DNA of 64,000 nucleotides. It comes from UBA2357 sp041916775. GTDB lineage: Bacteria; Pseudomonadota; Gammaproteobacteria; Burkholderiales; Rhodocyclaceae. Location of the stretch: the NCBI GenBank assembly GCA_041916775.1, contig JAYRYZ010000008.1, positions 62,001-126,000 of the forward strand, written 5' to 3'. This document shows, one piece after another, positions 1-8,179 of the stretch; positions within the stretch are counted from its first letter, which is position 1, and every line of letters begins with the position of its first letter. The notes under the pieces were generated by a model. It had not been told where the DNA came from. It searched no databases and was given only the letters and a program-made list of their open reading frames with translations. Made by a program: the position numbers and the translations under genes.

Positions 1-2
1 TG

Positions 3-245
3 AGCCCCCGGCCCGCTGCGGAGCAGCTCTTCGCCGGGCTCTTCGCCATGACCCCCGCCGAGTGCCGCATCGCCCGGGCGCTGCTCGCGGGTGAAGCGCC
101 CAAGCAGATCGCCGAACGCCTCGGCATCACGGAGAACACCGTGCGCACGCACATCAAGTCGCTCCACACCAAGACCGCCACGCGCAGCCTTGCTGCCCTG
201 ACCGCCCTGCTCGCCAGGACGGGGCGTTCCGTGCTCGGCGGATGA
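3..245 (+). CDS. LuxR-family transcriptional regulator, C-terminal fragment
   Basis: The frame is open to the left edge of the window, so only the last 80 residues are present. They hold a LuxR/GerE-type DNA-binding helix-turn-helix: the stretch TPAECRIARALLAGEAPKQI, then AERLGITENTVRTHIKSLHT, which fits the usual recognition helix pattern. The ATG at 48 lies inside the conserved domain start and is unlikely to be the true start. The sensing or receiver part is outside the window, so the signal cannot be named. The family normally binds DNA as a dimer. Confidence 0.85.
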   Translation, partial: SPRPAAEQLFAGLFAMTPAECRIARALLAGEAPKQIAERLGITENTVRTHIKSLHTKTATRSLAALTALLARTGRSVLGG

Positions 246-349
246 TCGATGCGCCATGCGCGCCGGGTGTGGCCGAGGTGCGGCAGCCGATGCGTGGGCG
301 GGGCGATGCGGATACACTGCCGCTCCAACGCAACGCAAATGAACATGCC

Positions 350-616
350 ATGTTCAAGTTCATCCTGATCACGGTCCCGGTGCTGCTCGGCCTGATGTGG
401 ATTGCCACCCATCTGCCGCGACTCGGGATCGCGATCGGCGGCCTGTTGGTCCTCTCACCCGCCTGGCTTTTCCTGCTGGGCGCATTCGATGCTGCGCACT
501 ACCGTTCGGATGGATCAGCTGCAGGCCTCGTCATCGGCCTCGTGATGCTCGCTGTCCTGGCTGCGCTCATCATCATGGGCATCAACCTGATCCGGACGGG
601 TCTCGACAATCTGTGA
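350..616 (+). CDS. Small two-helix membrane protein, unknown function
   Basis: An 88-residue hydrophobic protein beginning MFKFILITVPVLLGL. Two or three strongly hydrophobic segments are visible (about residues 3-20, 26-45 and 57-80), so it is probably an inner-membrane protein. The ATG at 350 is chosen because the protein is hydrophobic from that point; the same frame is open further upstream (from about 242) but encodes a polar, non-membrane-like stretch. No good ribosome binding site is seen. I do not recognise a family. It follows the LuxR gene by about 100 bases and may be read with it. Confidence 0.5.
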   Translation: MFKFILITVPVLLGLMWIATHLPRLGIAIGGLLVLSPAWLFLLGAFDAAHYRSDGSAAGLVIGLVMLAVLAALIIMGINLIRTGLDNL

Positions 617-867
617 TCGTCAACATCGTTCGCCGAGCGTTTCGACGTCACGGAAAGCAGCGTACGAGTGCATACCAAATCGCTCGATGCCAATCGGCGA
701 CCCGCAGGCGGTCGGCTCTGTGACATTGCCGGCCAGTGTTGGGGCTCGGTGCTTGCCGCACAGAAGGGAGGCATGATTTCCATTTTCCCGATCCCTTGTG
801 CTGCCCTTTGGTTGGATTGATAATATGCCAAATGGCTTAACGTTATTGACATACTCATGGGGGATGA

Positions 868-1323
868 ATGATGAGCTCACCATTGCTGCTTTCGGTCAAG
901 GAATTTCGTGATGATGAACTCGTGCTGGATGAAGAGGAAACAAGGTTGGTGCTCAAGTTCTTCTGGCCCCAAGCCGGAGCCGAGAACATCGTGGTGAGTA
1001 CGGATGCCAGACGACTTGCGCAGAGCATGCTTGTCGCGGCGATTGACGGCAGCTACGCAATGGGCTTCGTCCATGCGCTGTGGGAGTCGAGTGCGAAGCC
1101 CGGCGCCGGCATCAAGAAGATCGCGCAGAAGTTCGCCAAGAGTGCGCTCCAGCACCACTTCAGGCATGCCAGGACCAAGGATCTGGAGGACGTGGAGGTC
1201 TACGAGACCATCCGCAGGGATCTTGCCTGGCAGATGCGGTTGCGGTTTGACATGGTCCGAAATGGTATGCCCATCTCCCAGAACATGCCGATGATCTACA
1301 CGAAGGGGACGGTAGCCGCATGA
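868..1323 (+). CDS. Hypothetical protein, first gene of a two-gene unit with an ankyrin protein
   Basis: A 151-residue soluble protein with no signal peptide. The N-terminal third is acidic (DDELVLDEEETR), and the rest is mostly helical and basic. A GGGGGATGA stretch at about 859-866 serves as ribosome binding site for the tandem ATG codons at 868/871. Its stop overlaps the start of the ankyrin gene (ATGA at 1320-1323), so the two are translationally coupled. The region in front of it (about 780-860) is clearly more AT-rich than its surroundings and may carry the promoter. I do not recognise a family. Confidence 0.65.
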   Translation: MMSSPLLLSVKEFRDDELVLDEEETRLVLKFFWPQAGAENIVVSTDARRLAQSMLVAAIDGSYAMGFVHALWESSAKPGAGIKKIAQKFAKSALQHHFRHARTKDLEDVEVYETIRRDLAWQMRLRFDMVRNGMPISQNMPMIYTKGTVAA

Positions 1324-1853
1324 CCCGCAAAGGCAAACTTGCGCTCTTCGCTTGCCTCATCGTTCTTGTCGGTGCAGCCGTTGCCGGCAAGGCGGTGCAC
1401 GAGATCAGCCAGAACAGCATTAGCCGGCTGCTCGTTTGCTACGACACGAATCCGGCGCCGATCGCTTGGACATGCAAGCAGGTGCTCGCGCGAAAACTGA
1501 AATCGCCCGAGATCGTTTCCGAACTGAACAAGACCGGATCAGTCTTGTTTCCGCTCCTGATGACTGACGAGGCACGCGGACGCGAGATGCTGCAATTGCT
1601 GTTGAGCAATGGCGTTGACATCAATGCGGTGGATTCGGGGGTGCAAGTGGGTTGGACCGCCTTGCACATCGTGGCGATGGATACGCGGCTCTGGCCAGTG
1701 GAGGCGTTGCTCGAAGCCGGTGCCGACCAGGCCGCGAAGGACGCGGAGGGCATGACGCCGCTGGATCGCGCGCGCGAAGTGCAGACAAAACGCCCGCATC
1801 CGGGACGAGCCAACATCATCGCGCAGCTTGAAGCGCCAACTGGCAGCAGGTAG
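1320..1853 (+). CDS. Exported or membrane-anchored ankyrin-repeat protein
   Basis: A 177-residue protein. The N-terminus (MTRKGK followed by a hydrophobic run LALFACLIVLVGAAVAG) is a signal peptide or signal anchor. At about residues 100-160 there are two ankyrin repeats: a unit around NGVDINAVDSG...GWTALHIVAM and another around LLEAGADQAAKDAEGMTPLD. Ankyrin repeats bind proteins, so it may hold a periplasmic partner. The start overlaps the stop of the upstream gene by four bases. In other bacteria small exported ankyrin proteins often accompany toxins or catalases, but nothing here shows the partner beyond the coupled unknown gene. Confidence 0.75.
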   Translation: MTRKGKLALFACLIVLVGAAVAGKAVHEISQNSISRLLVCYDTNPAPIAWTCKQVLARKLKSPEIVSELNKTGSVLFPLLMTDEARGREMLQLLLSNGVDINAVDSGVQVGWTALHIVAMDTRLWPVEALLEAGADQAAKDAEGMTPLDRAREVQTKRPHPGRANIIAQLEAPTGSR

Positions 1854-1933
1854 GCAATGGTGCATTCCGCGTAAGGCAACGGATAGGCAACGGCCATACC
1901 GACGACAGCAAACTTCGTCTGGCATCCAAGCAC

Positions 1934-1957
1934 GAAGCCGGCCTCGCGGCCGGCTTC
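1934..1957. terminator. Hairpin between convergent ankyrin gene and gabT
   Basis: A perfect 10-bp stem (GAAGCCGGCC / GGCCGGCTTC) with a TCGC loop lies between the convergent genes ending at 1853 and 1994. There is no clear T-run on either side, so it could act as a bidirectional terminator or a 3'-end stabiliser. Confidence 0.55.
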
Positions 1958-1993
1958 ATGTGTCCTTCCGGCCGAAGCTCGGCCGCTTGTCGA

Positions 1994-3304
1994 TCAGCCG
2001 CGCGCCACAACCGCGTCGATCGAGGCGGCGAGGATGTCCAGGCCTTCATCCAGCACCGCGTGCTCGATGGTGAGCGGCACCATCAGGCGCAGCACGTTGG
2101 CGTAGCTGCCGCAGGACAGGAGCAGCAGGCCGCGCGACAGGGCCTCGGCGATGACCGCCTTGGTCAGCTCGGCGTTGGTGCGGTGCGGGTCGCCGTCGTG
2201 GCAGAACTCGATCGCGACCATCGCGCCCAGGCCGCGCACGTCCGACACGGTCTTGTGCTTCGCCGCGATCTCGCGCAGGCGGGCCTGCATGCGCTCGCCG
2301 ATCTCGGCGGCGCGGGCGCAGAGTTGCTCTTCCTCGACCACGTCCAGCACCGCCAGCGCGGCGGCGACCGCGAGCGGGGCGCCGGCATAGGTGCTGCCGA
2401 GGCCACCGGGGTTGAGCGCATCCATGACCTCGGCACGGCCGACCACCGCCGCGACCGGGAAGCCGCCGCCCAGGCCCTTGGCCATGGTGATGATGTCCGG
2501 CACCACGCCGCTGTGCTCGATCGCGAAGAACTTGCCGGTACGTGCGACGCCGGTCTGCACTTCGTCGGCGATGAGCAGGATGCCGTGCTTGTCGGCGAGT
2601 GCGCGCAGGCGCTGCAGGAACTCGGCCGGAGCCGGGTAGTAGCCGCCCTCGCCCTGCACCGGTTCGACGATGAAGGCGGCGACGCGCTTGGGTTCTATGT
2701 CGTTCTTGAACAGCAGCTCGACGCCGTGGATCGCGTCATCGACGCTGATGCCATGCAGTTCGCTCGGGAAGGGGGCGTGGAAGATCTCGTTGGGGAAGGG
2801 GCCGACGCCGAGTTTGTACGGGTCGATCTTGCCGGTGAGGCCCAGCGCGAGCAGGGTGCGACCGTGGAAGCCGCCGTTGAAGGCGATCACGCCCGGGCGG
2901 CCGGTGAAGGCGCGCGCGATCTTGATCGAGTTCTCCACCGCCTCGGCGCCGGTGTTGATCAGCATCGTCTTCTTGGGGCCGTCACCCGGAGCGAGCGCAT
3001 TCAGGCGCTCGCACAGGCTCACGTAGCCGTCGTAGGCCACGACCTGGAAGGCGGTGTGGGTGAAGAGCGGGATCTGCGCCTGCGCGGCCGCGACCACCTT
3101 GGGGTGGCAATGGCCGGTGTTCACCACCGCGATGCCGGCGACGAAGTCGATGTAGCGGCGGCCTTCCACATCCCACAGTTCGGCGTTCTTCGCGCGCACG
3201 GCGAAGACCGGGTGGGCCTGGCCGACACCGCGCGGCAGCGCAGCGGCGCGGCGCGCCATGTTGGAGGCGTTGGTGAGCTTGGGCAGTTGGGTGTTTGCGT
3301 TCAT
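1994..3304 (-). CDS. gabT: 4-aminobutyrate aminotransferase
   Basis: A 436-residue class III (PLP, fold I) aminotransferase. It moves the amino group of GABA to 2-oxoglutarate, giving succinate semialdehyde and glutamate. Visible features are the cofactor aspartate D247 in IADEVQTG, the PLP lysine K276 in MAKGLGGGFP, and the phosphate-binding NTGAEAVE near 117-124. Length matches the family. The start at 3304 (MNANTQLPK) has AAGGAG about seven bases upstream; the frame is open further upstream but lacks a comparable site. It is the last gene of the minus-strand transport/catabolism operon, 31 bases after gabD. A role with other omega-amino acids (5-aminovalerate, for example) cannot be excluded. 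Confidence 0.93.
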   Translation of the reverse strand: MNANTQLPKLTNASNMARRAAALPRGVGQAHPVFAVRAKNAELWDVEGRRYIDFVAGIAVVNTGHCHPKVVAAAQAQIPLFTHTAFQVVAYDGYVSLCERLNALAPGDGPKKTMLINTGAEAVENSIKIARAFTGRPGVIAFNGGFHGRTLLALGLTGKIDPYKLGVGPFPNEIFHAPFPSELHGISVDDAIHGVELLFKNDIEPKRVAAFIVEPVQGEGGYYPAPAEFLQRLRALADKHGILLIADEVQTGVARTGKFFAIEHSGVVPDIITMAKGLGGGFPVAAVVGRAEVMDALNPGGLGSTYAGAPLAVAAALAVLDVVEEEQLCARAAEIGERMQARLREIAAKHKTVSDVRGLGAMVAIEFCHDGDPHRTNAELTKAVIAEALSRGLLLLSCGSYANVLRLMVPLTIEHAVLDEGLDILAASIDAVVARG

Positions 3305-3335
3305 GCGGTTCTCCTTGGGTTCGATACGGGCGGGC

Positions 3336-4796
3336 TTACTGCACGCCGCCCATGCACAGGTATTTGATCTCGAGGAAATCCTCGATGCCGTACTTGGAGC
3401 CTTCACGGCCCAGGCCGGACGACTTCATGCCGCCGAAGGGGGCGACCTCGGTGGAGATGATGCCGGTGTTGATGCCGACGATGCCGTACTCCAGCGCCCC
3501 CGACACGCGCCACACGCGGTTCATCCCCGCAGCGTAGAAATAGGCGGCGAGGCCGAACTCGGTGTCGTTGGCCATGTGGATGGCCTCGGCCTCGTCCTTG
3601 AAGCGGAACAGCGGTGCGACCGGGCCGAAGGTCTCCTCGCGCGCGACCTTCATCGCGGGCGTGACATCCGCGAGGATGGTGGGTTCGAAGAAGGTGCGGC
3701 CGAGCGCGTGGCGCTTGCCGCCGGTGACGATGCGCGCACCCTTCTCGAGCGCATCGGCGATGTGCTCCTCGACCTTCTCGACCGCATTCATGTCGATCAG
3801 CGGGCCCTGGCTGGTGCCGCCCTCGAGGCCGTTGCCGACCTTGAGCTTGGCGACCGCGGCGGCGAGCTTTTCGGCGAAGGCGTCATACACGCTGTCCTGC
3901 ACCAGCAGGCGGTTGGCGCACACGCAGGTCTGGCCGGTGTTGCGGTACTTGGAGGCGAGCGCGCCTTCCACAGCGGCGTCGAGGTCGGCATCGTCGAACA
4001 CGATGAAGGGTGCGTTGCCGCCGAGCTCCAGCGACAGCTTCTTCACCGTCGGTGCGCACTGCGCGGCGAGCTTCACGCCGATCTCGGTCGAGCCGGTGAA
4101 GGTGAGCTTGCGCACGATGGGGTTGGCGGTGAGCTCGCCACCGATCTCGCCGGCCGAGCCGGTGACGACGCTGAACACACCGGCCGGCACGCCCGCTTTC
4201 TCGGCCAGCGCGGCGAGCGCGAGTGCCGAGTAGGGCGTCTGGCTGGCAGGCTTGAGCACCATGGTGCAGCCCGCGGCGAGCGCCGGACCGGCCTTGCGGG
4301 TGATCATCGCGAGCGGGAAGTTCCACGGCGTGATCGCGGCACACACGCCGATCGGCTCCTTGGTGACGACGATGCGCTTGTCCGGTTGGTGGCCGGGAAT
4401 CACGTCGCCGTAGATGCGCTTGCCTTCCTCGGCGAACCACTCGATGAAGGAGGCGGCGTACAGCACCTCGCCGCGCGATTCGGTGAGCGGCTTGCCCTGC
4501 TCCGAGGTCATCAGCACCGCGAGGTCTTCCTGGTTGTCGACGATCAGGTCGAACCACTTGCGCAGTACTTTGGCACGCGCGCCGGCGGTGAGCGCGCGCC
4601 ACGCGGGCCAGGCGGCGTTGGCGGCCTCGATCGCGCGACGGGTTTCAGCCGCGCCCATCCTGGGCACGGTGCCGAGCAGCGCGCCGGTGGCGGGGTTGGT
4701 GACTTCAAGGGTGGCGCCGCTGTCGGCATCCACCCACTCGCCGCCGACCAGGCAGCGGGTGCGGAAGAGATCGGGATTCTTCAGGGTGACGGTCAT
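3336..4796 (-). CDS. gabD: Succinate-semialdehyde dehydrogenase (NAD(P)+)
   Basis: A 486-residue aldehyde dehydrogenase that oxidises succinate semialdehyde to succinate, the step after GabT. The motif PWNFPLAMI (about 157-165), general base E257 in LELGGNAPF and catalytic C291 in NTGQTCVC are all present. The second cysteine two residues after the nucleophile is the arrangement found in the redox-regulated GabD type. Length equals the family norm of about 480-490. GGAGA lies upstream of the ATG. It sits between the second permease gene and gabT in the same orientation, so imported substrate can be fed straight to the TCA cycle. Confidence 0.93.
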   Translation of the reverse strand: MTVTLKNPDLFRTRCLVGGEWVDADSGATLEVTNPATGALLGTVPRMGAAETRRAIEAANAAWPAWRALTAGARAKVLRKWFDLIVDNQEDLAVLMTSEQGKPLTESRGEVLYAASFIEWFAEEGKRIYGDVIPGHQPDKRIVVTKEPIGVCAAITPWNFPLAMITRKAGPALAAGCTMVLKPASQTPYSALALAALAEKAGVPAGVFSVVTGSAGEIGGELTANPIVRKLTFTGSTEIGVKLAAQCAPTVKKLSLELGGNAPFIVFDDADLDAAVEGALASKYRNTGQTCVCANRLLVQDSVYDAFAEKLAAAVAKLKVGNGLEGGTSQGPLIDMNAVEKVEEHIADALEKGARIVTGGKRHALGRTFFEPTILADVTPAMKVAREETFGPVAPLFRFKDEAEAIHMANDTEFGLAAYFYAAGMNRVWRVSGALEYGIVGINTGIISTEVAPFGGMKSSGLGREGSKYGIEDFLEIKYLCMGGVQ

Positions 4797-4862
4797 GTGC
4801 TGTTCTCCGTTTTATGGTGTCTGCATGCGGGGATGCATCGTGTGGTTGTGGGGTGCGGTGCC

Positions 4863-5690
4863 TCAGGCCGGCTTCACGCCGCGCAGGCGTTCGTTGCGCC
4901 GGCGCAGGGCTTCCAGGGTCATCAGCATCAGGGTGGACATCAGGATCAGGATGGTCGCGACCGCCGCAATCGCCGGGCTGATGTTCTCGCGGATGCCGGA
5001 GAACATCTGGCGCGGCAGCGTGGCCTGCTCGGGGCTGGCGAGGAAGAGCGTCACCACCACCTCGTCGAACGAGGTGGCGAAAGCGAACAGCCCGCCCGAG
5101 ATCACGCCGGGCGCGACCTGCGGCAGCGTGACCTTGAAGAAGGTGGTGACCGGGTTCGCCCCGAGGCTGCTTGCCGCCCGCACCAAGTTGAAGTCGAAGC
5201 CCTGCAGCGTGGCGCTCACCGTGGTGATCACGAAAGGCACGCCCAGCACCGCATGGGCGAGGATCAGGCCGGTGTAGCTGCCGGTGAGGCCGAGCGGCGC
5301 GAAGGCGATGTACATCGCCACCGCCACGATCACCACCGGCACCACCATCGGCGAGATCAGCACCGCGGTGAGCAGCGCCTTGCCGCGGAAGTTGGCGCGC
5401 ACCAGGCCGATCGCCGCGAGGGTGCCGAACACCATCGCGAGCAGGGTGGCGAAGGGCGAGATGATCAGGCTGTTGGTGATCGAGCGCAGCCAGGTCGCGG
5501 AGGTGAAGATCTCCTCGTACCAGCGCAGCGAGAAGCCGGTCATCGGGTACATCAGGAACGAATCCGCATTGAACGACAGCGGGATGATCACCAGGATCGG
5601 CAGGATCAGGAACAGCAGTGTCAGCCCGACCAGGGCGCGTAGGCCGTAGTGCCAGGCGCGCTCGAGCGGGGAAGCGTAAGGTTGCAGCAT
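4863..5690 (-). CDS. ABC transporter permease, PotC/PotI type
   Basis: A 275-residue inner-membrane permease with about six hydrophobic segments and the permease EAA-type loop around residues 180-200 (ASSLGANPVTTFFKVTLPQV). It forms a heteromeric channel with the 418-residue permease encoded just upstream, driven by the PotA-like ATPase. This family imports spermidine, putrescine and related compounds. The gap to the upstream permease is only about 13 bases. The gabD and gabT genes downstream suggest the cargo is a polyamine or GABA itself; the sequence does not decide which. Confidence 0.85.
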   Translation of the reverse strand: MLQPYASPLERAWHYGLRALVGLTLLFLILPILVIIPLSFNADSFLMYPMTGFSLRWYEEIFTSATWLRSITNSLIISPFATLLAMVFGTLAAIGLVRANFRGKALLTAVLISPMVVPVVIVAVAMYIAFAPLGLTGSYTGLILAHAVLGVPFVITTVSATLQGFDFNLVRAASSLGANPVTTFFKVTLPQVAPGVISGGLFAFATSFDEVVVTLFLASPEQATLPRQMFSGIRENISPAIAAVATILILMSTLMLMTLEALRRRNERLRGVKPA

Positions 5691-5703
5691 GTTCGTCTCC
5701 TCC

Positions 5704-6960
5704 TCAGCGCGCCCGGGCCTTGCCGGTGTCGCCCAGGTAACGGGAATACACAGCGTAGAGCACCAGCGTTGCAGTCAGCAGCACCGCGGAAAGCGCCGCC
5801 GCCATACCCCAGTTCACCGCCTGGTTGGTGTAGAAGGCGATGAAGTAGCTGATCATCTGGTCGCCCGGGCCGCCCAGCAGCGCCGGGGTGATGTAGTAGC
5901 CCATGCAGACGATGAACACCAGCAGCGCACCCGCGCCGATGCCGGGCAGGGTGAGCGGGAAGTACACCCGCCAGAAGCTGCGGAACGGCGGGCAACCGAG
6001 CGACACCGCGGCGCGCATGTACACCGGCGAGATGCCTTTCATCACCGAATACAGCGGCAACACCATGAAGGGCAGCAGGATGTGTACCATCGCCACGTAC
6101 ACCCCGAAGCGGTTGAACAGGAGCTTGAGCGGCGAATCGGTGACGCCCAGCCACATCAGCAGCTGGTTCACCAGGCCCTCGTTCTGCAGGATCACGATCC
6201 ACGCGGCGACACGCACCAGCACCGAGGTCCAGAACGGCAGCAGCACCAGGATCATCATGGTGTTGGCCTGGCGCACCGGCAGGGTCGCCATCAGGTAGGC
6301 GAGCGGGAAACCCAGCAGCAGGCACACCAGCGTGACGACGAGGGCCATCTCGAAGGTGCGCACCAGCACGTCGACATAGATGGCCTCTTCCTTGGGCAGT
6401 TTGACGATCTGGCCGTTGGCGTCGGTGGTGCGGTCCACTGCGCTCAGCAGGTAGAACGCGGTGGTCGGGGCACCGGCGCGCTTGAGCGTCTGCCACAGGG
6501 CCGGGTCGCCCCAGGCGGGGTCGATCGCGATCAGGCCCTCCCGGGCAGGTGTACCCTCCGCGAGGGGCATGTTGCGGGTGGTGCGCATGATGACGGTGCG
6601 CAGGCCGGGTTGTTCGCGGTTGAGGCGCTTGGCGATGTCGGCGATTCTCGGTGTGCCTTGCGCGGCGGCGAGCTCGCGGGCGAGCGCGGCAAACGCGACG
6701 TCGTGCGGCAGGCCTTCGCCGGACCAGTCCTCCAGCGCGGCGAGGGTATCGGGGAGGTTGTCATGCACCTCGGGGTTGGCGACGCTGCGGCCCAGCAGCG
6801 AGCCGATGGGCAGCACGAAGCTCGCCAGCACCATGATCGCGAGCGGCAGAATCAGCGCCATGAACAGCAGGTTCTTGCGTCGTTCGGCGCGGCGCAGCTG
6901 CTTCTTCAGGGGCATGGCCTGCGCGGGAAGCGCGGCAGGGGATTCGCTGGCAGCGGTCAT
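5704..6960 (-). CDS. ABC transporter permease, PotB/PotH type, with large extracytoplasmic insert
   Basis: A 418-residue permease. After the first membrane segment (about residues 28-55) comes an insert of about 140 residues that is soluble and probably periplasmic, then five further membrane segments with the EAA-type loop near RAAVSLGCPPFRSFWRVYFP. Usual PotB/PotH proteins are near 285-320 residues, so the insert explains the extra length; such long forms are known in polyamine-type transporters of proteobacteria. The start at 6960 (MTAASESP) follows an AGGA about eight bases upstream. Neighbours are the binding-protein gene upstream and the second permease downstream. Confidence 0.85.
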   Translation of the reverse strand: MTAASESPAALPAQAMPLKKQLRRAERRKNLLFMALILPLAIMVLASFVLPIGSLLGRSVANPEVHDNLPDTLAALEDWSGEGLPHDVAFAALARELAAAQGTPRIADIAKRLNREQPGLRTVIMRTTRNMPLAEGTPAREGLIAIDPAWGDPALWQTLKRAGAPTTAFYLLSAVDRTTDANGQIVKLPKEEAIYVDVLVRTFEMALVVTLVCLLLGFPLAYLMATLPVRQANTMMILVLLPFWTSVLVRVAAWIVILQNEGLVNQLLMWLGVTDSPLKLLFNRFGVYVAMVHILLPFMVLPLYSVMKGISPVYMRAAVSLGCPPFRSFWRVYFPLTLPGIGAGALLVFIVCMGYYITPALLGGPGDQMISYFIAFYTNQAVNWGMAAALSAVLLTATLVLYAVYSRYLGDTGKARAR

Positions 6961-6997
6961 CGGGGAATCCTGTTCGGTGTTCGTGTTGCGGCTGGCA

Positions 6998-7024
6998 GCC
7001 CGGGCAGGGCGAATCTGCCCGGGC
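6998..7024 (-). repeat. Intercistronic hairpin downstream of the binding-protein gene
   Basis: A perfect 10-bp stem (GCCCGGGCAG / CTGCCCGGGC) with a 7-base loop lies between the binding-protein stop and the permease start on the minus strand. No T-run follows. It is placed where hairpins often stabilise the 3' end of binding-protein mRNA, letting that protein be made in excess over the permeases. Confidence 0.5.
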
Positions 7025-7043
7025 AAGGCCTTTCAGGCGACGC

Positions 7044-8072
7044 TCAGCGCGAAGCCCAGGCGTTGAAGCGTTGCTCGAGGTCCTCGCCGTATTCCACCCA
7101 GAACTCGGTGTTGGTGGCGAAAGCACCTTCAAGGTTGGCCGGCGCAGTCGGCAGGGTCGCGGCGACCTTCGGATCCATCGTGCCCACGGCGGCCTTGTGG
7201 GTCGGGCCGTACGGCACTTCCACCGAGAACCGCGCCTGCGGCGCCGGGCGGCTGGCGAACTCGATGTACTTGTAGGCCGCTTCCATGTTCGGCGAACCCT
7301 TGGGGATTGTCCAGTAGTCGAAGTCGTAGATGCTGCCGTTCCACACCACTTCCAGGTTGCGGCCTTCCTTGCGCGCGCCGGCGATGCGGCCGTTGTAGGC
7401 CGAGCTCATCACCAGGTCGCCCGAGGCGAGGAGCTGCGGCGGTTGGGCGCCGGCTTCCCACCACACGAGGTGAGGCTTGATCTGGTCGAGCTTGGCAAAG
7501 GCGCGGTTCACACCCTCGGGGGTGGCGAGCACGGTGTAGATGTCGGCCGGGGCCACGCCGTCGGCGAGCAGTGCGAACTCCAGGGTGTACTTGGCGCCCT
7601 TGCGCAGGCCGCGCTTGCCCGGGAATTTTTCCACGTTCCAGAAATCCGCCCAGGACTTGGGTGCTTCCTTCAGCTTGTCGGCGTTGTAGGCGAGCGCGGT
7701 GGACCACACGAAGGTGCCGATGCCGCAGGCCTTCACGGCTTCGGGCACGAAGTCTTCCTTGTTGCCGATGCGGCCGTAGTCGAGCTTCTCGAACAGACCT
7801 TCCTCGCAGCCGCGCACCAGCTCGGGAGATTCGACCTCGACCACGTCCCAGGTCACGTTCTTGGCCTGCACCATCGCAGCGATCTTGGCCATCTCGCCGT
7901 TGTATTCGCCCGGGATGACCTTGATGCCGGATTCGGCGGTGAAGGGCTCGTAGAAGGCCTTGGCCTGGCCAGCCTGGCTGGCGCCGCCGAACGAGATCAC
8001 GGTGACATCCGCATGGGCGATGCCGATGCTGGCGAAGCCTGCGACCAGGGTTGCGATGACTTTCTTGTTCAT
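7044..8072 (-). CDS. Polyamine-type ABC transporter substrate-binding protein
   Basis: A 342-residue periplasmic protein. The start at 8072 (MNKKVIATLVAGFASIGIAHA, cleaved after AHA) gives a normal Sec signal peptide and has GGAAG upstream. The mature part begins DVTVISFGGASQAGQAKAF, typical of the PotD/PotF fold, and ends with a family-like helix (EYGEDLEQRFNAW). It binds the cargo and hands it to the two permeases. It is separated from the ATPase gene by 107 bases carrying a hairpin. The ligand could be putrescine, spermidine, GABA or a related amine; residues that would tell them apart cannot be judged here. Confidence 0.88.
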   Translation of the reverse strand: MNKKVIATLVAGFASIGIAHADVTVISFGGASQAGQAKAFYEPFTAESGIKVIPGEYNGEMAKIAAMVQAKNVTWDVVEVESPELVRGCEEGLFEKLDYGRIGNKEDFVPEAVKACGIGTFVWSTALAYNADKLKEAPKSWADFWNVEKFPGKRGLRKGAKYTLEFALLADGVAPADIYTVLATPEGVNRAFAKLDQIKPHLVWWEAGAQPPQLLASGDLVMSSAYNGRIAGARKEGRNLEVVWNGSIYDFDYWTIPKGSPNMEAAYKYIEFASRPAPQARFSVEVPYGPTHKAAVGTMDPKVAATLPTAPANLEGAFATNTEFWVEYGEDLEQRFNAWASR

Positions 8073-8142
8073 GTGTCTTCCTGCTCCTTCCTGATTGATG
8101 GACGAATGGATCCAAGGGACTGCATGCCGGACATTCAAAGAA

Positions 8143-8166
8143 GGGCGGCGCCCGGCAGCGCCGCCC
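8143..8166 (-). repeat. Intercistronic hairpin between ATPase and binding-protein genes
   Basis: A perfect 9-bp stem (GGGCGGCGC / GCGCCGCCC) with a 6-base loop. On the coding strand it follows the ATPase stop and precedes the binding-protein gene, so it could partly terminate or process the message. Together with the hairpin at 6998-7024 it brackets the binding-protein gene. Confidence 0.45.
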
Positions 8167-8179
8167 CGGGTCTGGGGGT

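Noticed and set aside
1958..3367. 469-residue plus-strand open frame
   Set aside because: It is the reverse complement of gabT. The product is rich in H, R, D, A and G without domain sense, while the opposite strand encodes a complete aminotransferase.
3258..5642. 794-residue plus-strand open frame
   Set aside because: Antisense to gabT, gabD and a permease gene; composition is the typical GC-rich shadow pattern and no ribosome binding site is present.
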